From the NCBI GenBank assembly GCA_003449595.1, contig DMHB01000024.1:1-5283 (forward strand): DNA of 5,283 nucleotides, given 5' to 3'. How positions within the stretch are numbered: the stretch's first letter is position 1; each line of letters begins with the position of its first letter. The position numbers were made by a program, and so were the translations under genes. Under the pieces are notes generated by a model. The model had not been told where the DNA came from. It worked only from the letters and a program-made list of their open reading frames with translations, and searched no databases. This document shows, one piece after another, positions 1 through 5,283 of this stretch. Source of the stretch: Microscillaceae bacterium (GTDB lineage: Bacteria; Bacteroidota; Bacteroidia; Cytophagales; Microscillaceae).

Positions 1-286
1 TCTATTTGTTTAAACAGGCTCTGAATCTATTGTATAAATCTTTTAACTTTTTTTCTATGCGTTCTTTCAAAAAGTTTTTTACTTCATCAGCCGAACCACT
101 GCTATCCGAAGTTTACCCCCGCCACACCGTTTAAAGTCCTGAGTTAAAGAAAAAGATGCTATTCTGTATTTATAACGACAGATTCCATTTTGTTCATAGC
201 TATTCGATTAGCTACTATCGAAGATATTTAATAGCTTATTTGGTAATAATCTCGCCCCAGATAGCTACCCTCCCCAAAACACTACC
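1..286. other. AT-rich region without a convincing gene, downstream of ytxJ
   Basis: I see no supportable gene here. A plus-strand open frame at 156-341 runs into the antisense of ytxJ and has a composition unlike a protein. On the minus strand a 36-codon open stretch (2-112, closed by TAG at 2-4) encodes a Lys/Glu-rich, amphipathic-looking peptide, but it has no ATG, and TAA at 113-115 blocks it upstream. An inverted repeat at 203-222 (TTCGAT, 8-nt loop, ATCGAA) lies about 65 bp past the ytxJ stop, but no T-tract follows it, so it is at best a weak transcript end. Bases 8-15 are the palindrome GTTTAAAC, part of a possible mobile-element terminus (see findings). Confidence 0.5.
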
Positions 287-625
287 TCAAGAAACCAACG
301 ATTGGATGGCATCATATTGGATATTGAGGTGCGACTCGTGATATACCACTTTGCCTTGGTCTAACACAATGACTTGGGGCGACTCGTGCTTTACCCCAAA
401 TACTTCGGCAATTTTGTTAGAAATGGTGCGATAACTGATCAAATCCAAAAAATAGGGTTTGATGTCGCCCATTGCTTGGTCTTGCCAGCTTCGCTCAAGG
501 CGACTAAGCGCCGTAGCACTGATGGGGCATCGGGTGCTGTGTTTAAAAATAAGGATTTTGTGTTGTTTCGACTCTTCTTTGAGTTTGTCTAACACAGCCT
601 CTTCGGTGATTTTATGCCAATTCAT
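287..625 (-). CDS. ytxJ: YtxJ-type monothiol thioredoxin-fold protein (bacillithiol-associated family)
   Basis: This is a 112-residue cytoplasmic protein with no signal peptide or membrane segment. The sequence shows the family hallmark: a beta strand (KILIFKHS) running into TRCPIS, with a single active-site Cys at residue 33 in a CPxS arrangement, and the thioredoxin-fold cis-proline at Pro83 (ESPQVIVL). The C-terminal part (GKVVYHESHLNI) matches the usual end of the YtxJ/DUF2847 family. The length is normal for that family, so the gene looks intact. In Firmicutes and Bacteroidota YtxJ is annotated as a bacillithiol-system protein, thought to reduce mixed disulfides between proteins and bacillithiol; this role is family knowledge and not shown here. 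The start is firm, because an in-frame TAA lies three codons upstream of the ATG. It follows the hydrolase gene in the same direction after 52 bp, so co-transcription is possible. No bacillithiol synthesis gene is in view. Confidence 0.88.
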   Translation of the reverse strand: MNWHKITEEAVLDKLKEESKQHKILIFKHSTRCPISATALSRLERSWQDQAMGDIKPYFLDLISYRTISNKIAEVFGVKHESPQVIVLDQGKVVYHESHLNIQYDAIQSLVS

Positions 626-677
626 AGAGTTTTACAGAGTTATTTGCCTTACAAAACACCGATGCTTGTCCAAAAGT

Positions 678-1571
678 TTATTTCTTCCTTTTTTGCCTCA
701 CCTTTTCAAAGAATGCCAGCATATTGCCCACCTCCGAATCCCAATAGACGTAGTCGTGTTTGGCATCGGTAGGATGAAACTCTACCCACAAATCAGGATT
801 TTCTTTTTGGAGGGTATTATAAAAAATTTCTGTTTGCTCGAAGGGTACAATGTCATCTTGGCGACCGTGTCCCAAATACAAAGGTGCTTGAAACTTTTTG
901 GCTTGCCGGTTTGGGTTTTCTTCACCTTCCCAACGGTCGGGAAACTGCGCATAGCTTCCATAAAAGCCATTCATTAGGTTATCATCCAACATGCGCAAAG
1001 GCTCAAAATCTCCCGAAAGGGCTGCTGCTGCTTGAAATAATTGCGGCATAGCCAAGCACAACAACGCCACACCCCGCCCTCCGGTCGATAGCCCCAGCAC
1101 ATAGTTGGGCTGTTGGTCGGTGAAAATACCATACTCTTTCTGAAGGAAGGGTACTAAAGTATCGCAAACCCAGGTTTTGGTAGGATACACCTGCCAATCC
1201 TTACGGGTTTCGGCATAATGCTGGGTAGCATAAATACTTCGTCCCATTTCGGGCATTACCAGCCGATAGCCGGCGGCCAAGGCTTGGGTGCAAAGCGAAG
1301 ATTTTTCGCACCAATCGCGGCGGGGGAAGTTCCAGCCCGGCAGCACCAAAATATCGCCTTTGGGTTTTCCCTCAGGGCTGCGAATATCGACCCAATGCGC
1401 TCCTACACGCACACTGTCCCAAGCAGCCAAGGATTTATAAGGTGGAGGCAATGTTTTGACAGGTTGCTGCGAAACCGGGGGGCGAGTGGCTTGGCGCGGA
1501 TCGGCGGCTTGGCAATGCGAAAAACCGATACAGCATAGCCAGACACAAGACAAACGGAAGTATATTTTCAT
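678..1571 (-). CDS. Exported alpha/beta-hydrolase (putative serine esterase)
   Basis: This is a 297-residue alpha/beta-hydrolase of the putative-esterase type. Residues 1 to about 22 look like a signal peptide: Lys at position 2, a hydrophobic Cys-rich core, then CQAADP, where a type I cleavage near residue 22-23 is plausible. Cys20 (FSHC) is a poor lipobox. A Pro/Gln-rich linker (about 26-45) precedes the catalytic domain. The strand ILVLPGW (74-80) probably forms the oxyanion region. The nucleophile elbow GLSTGG places Ser162. The acid is Asp239 or Asp240 (GHGRQDDIVP) and the base is His272 (AKHDYVYW), so the triad is complete. Cys88 and Cys94 could form a disulfide after export. The open frame continues upstream to 1769 but would then cover the start of the divergent peptidase gene and bury the signal peptide, so I chose the ATG at 1571. 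The substrate is unknown; a carboxylic ester or a short peptide is possible. Confidence 0.85.
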   Translation of the reverse strand: MKIYFRLSCVWLCCIGFSHCQAADPRQATRPPVSQQPVKTLPPPYKSLAAWDSVRVGAHWVDIRSPEGKPKGDILVLPGWNFPRRDWCEKSSLCTQALAAGYRLVMPEMGRSIYATQHYAETRKDWQVYPTKTWVCDTLVPFLQKEYGIFTDQQPNYVLGLSTGGRGVALLCLAMPQLFQAAAALSGDFEPLRMLDDNLMNGFYGSYAQFPDRWEGEENPNRQAKKFQAPLYLGHGRQDDIVPFEQTEIFYNTLQKENPDLWVEFHPTDAKHDYVYWDSEVGNMLAFFEKVRQKRKK

Positions 1572-1644
1572 TATTTTGGTGAATAAGGTGTAAATTGGAA
1601 CATCATTAGGCGGGTGCTTTACCCCCAAATTTCTTGATTTTCTG
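1572..1644. promoter_or_regulatory. Divergent promoter region between the hydrolase and M16 peptidase genes
   Basis: These 73 bp separate two divergent starts and must hold both leaders unless a promoter lies inside a coding region. For the plus strand, TATTTTGG (1572-1579) and TAAATTGG (1591-1598) each differ in one base from the Bacteroidota -7 consensus TAnnTTTG, but neither has a clear -33 TTG partner at proper spacing. No good match is seen for the minus strand. A 4-bp inverted repeat, GGGT-GCTTT-ACCC (1612-1624), lies 20 bp before the peptidase ATG and could be an operator or chance. Neither gene has a Shine-Dalgarno sequence. Confidence 0.35.
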
Positions 1645-4449
1645 ATGAAAAAAATAATTCTACTTATTGGCTTATTCGGATGGACTTGCGCAGGGGTTGC
1701 ACAGCAGTCTTTCGACCTCAAAGATACCATTCCTACCGACCCAATCGTCCGTTCAGGGCGGCTTTCCAATGGGTTTCAATATTTCATTCGTCCCAATAAT
1801 AGACCCGAAAAAAGAGTAGAGATGCGATTGGTGGTCAAAGCAGGTTCTTTGCAAGAAGACAACGATCAACAAGGTTTGGCGCATTTCGTAGAGCACATGG
1901 CTTTCAATGGCACAGCTCATTTTGCTGAAAATGAGATCATTCGGTTTTTACAAAAAGCCGGTGTCCGGTTTGGAGCTGATTTGAATGCACAAACCAGTTT
2001 TGAAGAAACCATTTACCAACTGACTTTGCCTACCGACTCGGTGCAACTATTGCAGCAAGGGTATCAAATTTTAGAAGATTGGGCTTCTGCCCTTCAGTTC
2101 GACAGCCTCGAAATCGAAAAAGAACGGGGCATCATCATCGAAGAATGGCGGGCGGGCTTAGGCGCTAATGAGCGGCTTTGGCGGCAGTATTACCCTGTGG
2201 CTTATGGGGGTTCGCGCTATGTAGAGCGGTTTCCGATTGGGCAAGTAGAAACCATCCAAACTTGTAGCCCTCAAACCCTGAAACGTTTTTATAAGGATTG
2301 GTATCGCCCCGATCTGATGGCCGTGGTCATCGTAGGCGACATCGATCCGGCTGCGGTAGAGCAGGAATTGGTTCGCCGATTTGGGACACTTAGCAATCCT
2401 ACATCGCCCCGCAAGCGCGAGTTTTACAACATTCCCAGCCACGATGGTTTGCGCTTTGCCACCATTACCGACAAAGAATTGACCCAAGTGGGGTTTAGTT
2501 ATATTTTCAAACACCCGCACCAGTCGCTGGTTACTTGGCAGCATGTACGACTTGAAATGCTCAAGTTTTGTATTACGTATATGCTCAATCAGCGCTTTTA
2601 TGAAAAACAATTGGGTGCAGAGCTTCCCTACCTCAGTGCGATTGCTGCCGAGTATCGCCCTTTTCTAACGCTCAATGAGTTTGCTTTAGAGCTTACTTGC
2701 GCAGAAGACAAAATTTTGTCGGGTTTTAAAGAGGCACTCATAGAGTTGGAGCGTGCCCGGAGGTTTGGATTTACCGCCAGCGAGTTGAACCGTGCCCAAG
2801 AATATTTGCTGTCTTATTACGAAAACTTGGCCAACGAACAGAACAAAATGTATTCGAGTTCTTTGGTCAATCGGTTGGTCAATCAGTTTTTAACCGCCCG
2901 CATCATTCCTACCGAAGCGCTCAGGTGGCAATTTGCACAGCAAGTGGTGAAGTCCTTTACACTCGAAGAAATACTTTCCTGTTTGCTGGCAAATACGCCC
3001 GAGCAAAACCAGGTGCTGTTGTTGCAAGCTCCCGACAAGGAAGGGCTTCTTTTACCCTCCGAAGCACAACTTTTGGAAACGCTGGCTTCTGTAAAACAAA
3101 TGCCACTTGAGCCTTACCAAGAAACCACCGTGGCCGAGACTTTGATGGAACAGCCGGTCAAGCCATTAGCCATTATCGAAGAAAAATATTATCCCGAATG
3201 GAATCTTACTGAGTGGGTATTACCCAACAAAACTCGCGTGTTGGCCAAACCTACCGACTTTCAGAATGACGAAATACGGATGTCGGGCTTTTGCGAAGGA
3301 GGCTATTCCAACGTAAACGATCAAGACTATCTACATTTTTTATATGCCACCCCATTGCTCAATGGAGGATTAGGGAACTTAGATGAAAAAGCCTTTCAAA
3401 AATTTATGGCCGGTAAAAATTGCGACGTGGGCGTGTTTGCCTCCGAGCTAACCGACAATATTTATGCCTACTCAACCAAAAAAGATTTATCGCTGATGTT
3501 TCAAATGGTTTATTTACGAATGACCAAGCCTTACTACGACGAAACTTACGCGCAAAACTACCTGAGCCGCGAGCGAAGCGACGAGGTCAACGAACTACGC
3601 GATCCGAATACCTACTTTAATAAAGAATTTGCCAAGATTTTCACGCAAAACCACTATACCATCACAGCACGAAACGACAACCAACGATGGGATAAAATTA
3701 GTTTGGCCAAGTCTTTTCCCTTTTATCAGGAGCGCTATGGCAATGCCAACGGATTTACCTTTATTTTTGTAGGAAGTTTTACTTTAGAGCAACTCAAGCC
3801 TTTTGTAGAAACGTATATTGCTACTTTACCTGCCACTACCGACAAACAAGGCTGGCAAGATTTACACATAGAACCCCCTCGCGGAATTGTCAAAAAAGAA
3901 GTTTTCAAAGGACAAGAGCCGCTTAGCCAAGTACACGTTACCTTTTACGATACCTTGCAATACAGCCTACAGCAACAGCAAACCGCTTGGCTGCTGCGCC
4001 AAGTGCTGAATATGCGTTTGTTGGAAAAGCTTCGCGAGGAAAGTAGCGGGGTTTATAGCCCGAGTCTGGGGCTTTCGCTTACACGTTTCCCTCGGGGGTA
4101 TGTCCGCAGCGACTTGTCGTTTAGTTGCAAACCCGAAAATGTTGAATGGTTGATCAAACAAGCTTTTGAAGTCATCCAAGAACTACAAGCCACAGCGCCC
4201 TCCGACGAAGATTTGCGAAAAGCTCAGGAAGCCTTTAAAAGGGCAATAGAGGTCAATACCAAAGAAAATTGGTTCTGGTTAGATGCCATCTCACGGCGTA
4301 CATTCGCCAAAGAATCGTTCGAAGTAGCACCCATTAGGCTATTTATTGATCAGATCAAGGCAGAAGACTTGCAAAATTTAGCCAAGCGTTGTTATCAATT
4401 CGATAATTATTTGCAAGTAGTGCTTTACCCCGAAAAGTTTGTCAAATAA
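1645..4449 (+). CDS. Secreted M16 family zinc metallopeptidase (two-half, insulinase/pitrilysin-like)
   Basis: This 934-residue protein has two M16 halves in one chain, the usual size for PqqL-like M16 proteases of Bacteroidota. Residues 1-19 form a signal peptide (MKK, hydrophobic core, cleavage likely after GVA), so it probably works in the periplasm. The active half starts near residue 35. The inverted zinc motif HFVEH (80-84) supplies His80 and His84 as metal ligands and Glu83 as catalytic base, and Glu160 (in EKERG) lies 76 residues after His84, where the third ligand is expected. The first M16_C-like domain follows from about 205 (RFYKDWYRPDLMAVVIVGDI at 214-233). The second half begins near 528 and lacks HxxEH, as is normal for the non-catalytic half. 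Its last domain (from about 690) keeps the substrate-binding Arg797 and Tyr804 in LREESSGVYS. Members degrade peptides or process exported proteins; the substrate here cannot be read from sequence. It is transcribed alone, divergent from the hydrolase, and appears intact. Confidence 0.93.
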   Translation: MKKIILLIGLFGWTCAGVAQQSFDLKDTIPTDPIVRSGRLSNGFQYFIRPNNRPEKRVEMRLVVKAGSLQEDNDQQGLAHFVEHMAFNGTAHFAENEIIRFLQKAGVRFGADLNAQTSFEETIYQLTLPTDSVQLLQQGYQILEDWASALQFDSLEIEKERGIIIEEWRAGLGANERLWRQYYPVAYGGSRYVERFPIGQVETIQTCSPQTLKRFYKDWYRPDLMAVVIVGDIDPAAVEQELVRRFGTLSNPTSPRKREFYNIPSHDGLRFATITDKELTQVGFSYIFKHPHQSLVTWQHVRLEMLKFCITYMLNQRFYEKQLGAELPYLSAIAAEYRPFLTLNEFALELTCAEDKILSGFKEALIELERARRFGFTASELNRAQEYLLSYYENLANEQNKMYSSSLVNRLVNQFLTARIIPTEALRWQFAQQVVKSFTLEEILSCLLANTPEQNQVLLLQAPDKEGLLLPSEAQLLETLASVKQMPLEPYQETTVAETLMEQPVKPLAIIEEKYYPEWNLTEWVLPNKTRVLAKPTDFQNDEIRMSGFCEGGYSNVNDQDYLHFLYATPLLNGGLGNLDEKAFQKFMAGKNCDVGVFASELTDNIYAYSTKKDLSLMFQMVYLRMTKPYYDETYAQNYLSRERSDEVNELRDPNTYFNKEFAKIFTQNHYTITARNDNQRWDKISLAKSFPFYQERYGNANGFTFIFVGSFTLEQLKPFVETYIATLPATTDKQGWQDLHIEPPRGIVKKEVFKGQEPLSQVHVTFYDTLQYSLQQQQTAWLLRQVLNMRLLEKLREESSGVYSPSLGLSLTRFPRGYVRSDLSFSCKPENVEWLIKQAFEVIQELQATAPSDEDLRKAQEAFKRAIEVNTKENWFWLDAISRRTFAKESFEVAPIRLFIDQIKAEDLQNLAKRCYQFDNYLQVVLYPEKFVK

Positions 4450-4477
4450 ATATTTGCAGGAAAATAAGCCTTATTTG
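4443..4477. terminator. Possible bidirectional transcription end between convergent genes
   Basis: Overlapping AT-rich inverted repeats sit at the convergent stops of the peptidase and the 99-residue gene. CAAATA-AA-TATTTG spans 4443-4456, and AAATAAG-C-CTTATTT spans 4462-4476. CAAATAA (4443-4449) can also pair with TTATTTG (4471-4477) across a 21-nt loop. The stems have almost no GC and no clear T-tract outside the repeats, so intrinsic termination would be weak. Both genes contribute their own stop codons to the repeats. Placement supports a shared terminator; stem quality does not. Confidence 0.3.
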
Positions 4478-4770
4478 CCCCCGCTAAACCCGCCTCCGCG
4501 AAAGCTTCGGCCACCGGTAGAAGAAGAACTGCGGCTTGTGCTTGAGCTGGTGCGCGAGGAACGATTGCTACTACCCGAACTGTGTCCTCCACTACCGTAG
4601 AAGTAACCTCCTCCCCAGCGAACCGTATTTTTATTTTCTTTGGCATATTGTTGCATCATCGGGCGGTTGTGCAACGCCACCAACCACCAGCCATAATAGC
4701 CGGAAGCATAAATGCTGCTCCCAATAGTCAGAAAAGCAACAATGATGGCAATGATGGTGAATGTTCTCAT
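4471..4770 (-). CDS. Small membrane protein with Ser/Gly/Arg-rich C-terminal tail
   Basis: I do not recognise a named family for this 99-residue protein. Residues 5-33 form one long hydrophobic stretch (TIIAIIVAFLTIG, then YYGWWLVAL), either a membrane anchor or an uncleaved signal sequence. A short polar segment follows (about 34-51). From residue 52 onward the protein is low-complexity: a Gly/Tyr patch (WGGGYFYGSGG), a Ser/Arg/Thr run (64-85), and an ending of GGRSFRGGGFSGGK. Such Ser/Gly tails with an aromatic-Gly terminus recur in small bacterial envelope proteins, but no function follows from that. The gene lies 48 bp downstream of a second single-TM gene on the same strand, so the two are probably co-transcribed, and it converges on the peptidase gene with a 21-bp gap. 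The coding call rests on the TM segment, the gene packing and varied Ser codon use in the tail, which argues against a simple DNA repeat. Confidence 0.7.
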   Translation of the reverse strand: MRTFTIIAIIVAFLTIGSSIYASGYYGWWLVALHNRPMMQQYAKENKNTVRWGGGYFYGSGGHSSGSSNRSSRTSSSTSRSSSSTGGRSFRGGGFSGGK

Positions 4771-4818
4771 AAGGCTATTTTATCTAAACAATGCGTAAGC
4801 AAAATCTTGAAAGTTAGG

Positions 4819-5283
4819 TCAACTATTATCGTTCAAGGCTAACCAAATAACAAACATCGTAAAGGAAATAATGCCAAAAACAATGGCTGTTGTGGTGTAC
4901 ACATCAATAATGTATTCTTCGCCGGTCATAATTTTTACCCTGGCTTGTAGGCCGTCATAAATCTTTATTTCCTTTTCCAAGGGAATATATGTCGATGTTT
5001 CGGTAATCTTGTAGCTTTTCTCGGCTGAAAGCGCCGCGTAAAATACACCGGCACTATCTACTTTGAAATATTCTTCGTGTTTGTTTCGGTTTTCAGTCCA
5101 GCGTCCATCAGAGTCAGAGCCGGATTCAAAATAAAAATCGATGCCAAAACTGTTGACCAACAACTCTTTATCAGCATCAAAAATATCAACATTCAAAAAT
5201 AAGTTATTGTTGAAGGAAGAAGGCATCGTGGGAATAATGCTGATTTCTACCTTCATCAGTTTGTTTTTTTTAGGGTCTAAATT
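4819..5283 (-). CDS. Single-TM protein resembling the C-terminal region of DUF4178-type proteins, 5' end outside the window
   Basis: An ATG at 5254-5256 would give 145 residues, but nine more in-frame codons (NLDPKKNKL) run without a stop to the window edge, and no ribosome-binding site precedes that ATG. The start is therefore probably upstream and this is a C-terminal fragment. Numbering from that ATG, residues 1 to about 110 are a beta-rich soluble region. It includes FNNNLFLNVDIFD (15-27) and FYFESGSDSDGRWTE (41-55), followed by a turn-rich stretch with VDSAGVFYAALSAE (67-79). The 'YxxSGxDSDGxWTE ... AGxYxxxL' pattern recalls, from memory, the C-terminal domain of DUF4178 proteins, which are often encoded near polyamine-synthesis and DUF350 membrane genes. 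Residues 122-141 (TTAIVFGIISFTMFVIWLAL) form a membrane helix, leaving a tiny polar C-terminus. The DUF4178 domain itself would lie beyond the edge, so the family call is tentative. The gene precedes the 99-residue membrane protein by 48 bp. Confidence 0.72.
   Translation of the reverse strand, partial: NLDPKKNKLMKVEISIIPTMPSSFNNNLFLNVDIFDADKELLVNSFGIDFYFESGSDSDGRWTENRNKHEEYFKVDSAGVFYAALSAEKSYKITETSTYIPLEKEIKIYDGLQARVKIMTGEEYIIDVYTTTAIVFGIISFTMFVIWLALNDNS

Noticed and set aside
203..222. Hairpin TTCGAT/ATCGAA as the ytxJ terminator
   Set aside because: The stem is only 6 bp, the loop is 8 nt and no T-tract follows on the minus strand, so I did not list it as a terminator.
459..977. 172-codon plus-strand open frame
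   Set aside because: It is antisense to ytxJ and to the 3' half of the hydrolase gene, both of which have clear family motifs; the translation shows no coherent domain.
1218..1538. 106-codon plus-strand open frame
   Set aside because: It lies wholly antisense to the hydrolase N-terminal region and shows no recognisable motif.
1551..1571. Hydrolase as a lipoprotein anchored at Cys20
   Set aside because: The residues before the Cys (FSH) do not fit the lipobox, where a small residue is needed at -1; a type I cleavage nearby fits better.
1572..1769. N-terminal extension of the hydrolase reading frame to 1769
   Set aside because: It would overlap the start of the M16 peptidase in antisense and place 66 residues before a clear signal peptide. 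The ATG at 1571 is the better start.
2158..2610. 150-codon minus-strand open frame
   Set aside because: It is antisense to the conserved M16 peptidase domain, which explains the sequence fully.
4425..4646. 73-codon minus-strand frame overlapping the 99-residue gene
   Set aside because: It is a frame-shifted reading of the Ser/Gly-rich tail (Ala/Val-rich by codon shift) and runs into the peptidase 3' end.
4582..4842. 86-codon plus-strand open frame
   Set aside because: It is antisense to the 99-residue membrane protein and crosses the intergenic gap; no TM segment or motif supports it.

Overview
The window looks like an ordinary chromosomal stretch of a member of the Bacteroidota, probably a Cytophagales-like bacterium of middling GC content. 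Three things suggest this. The large two-half M16 peptidase with a signal peptide and the YtxJ-type thioredoxin-fold protein are both common there. None of the starts I checked has a clear Shine-Dalgarno sequence; their leaders are A/T-rich, as is usual in this phylum. The assignment is inference from gene content, because no rRNA or marker gene is present.

Layout: 1-286 is AT-rich and has no convincing gene. It may hold debris or a mobile-element end at the left edge. On the minus strand, a secreted alpha/beta-hydrolase (678-1571) is followed after 52 bp by ytxJ (287-625). These two could be co-transcribed. A 73-bp divergent spacer (1572-1644) separates them from the plus-strand M16 metallopeptidase (1645-4449), the largest gene here. 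That gene converges, with a 21-bp gap, on two minus-strand genes. One is a 99-residue membrane protein with a Ser/Gly/Arg-rich tail (4471-4770). Upstream of it is a single-TM protein (4819 to the right edge) that resembles the C-terminal part of DUF4178-type proteins. Its reading frame stays open through the window end, so it is probably incomplete.

How they fit together: the hydrolase and the M16 peptidase both carry N-terminal export signals and probably act in the envelope or periplasm, while YtxJ is cytoplasmic. Nothing shows a shared pathway. The two right-hand genes, 48 bp apart and each with one membrane span, look like the end of an operon that starts beyond the window. They are the least understood part. 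I found no CRISPR array, RNA gene, prophage or defence system, and no strong evidence for a wholly new system.
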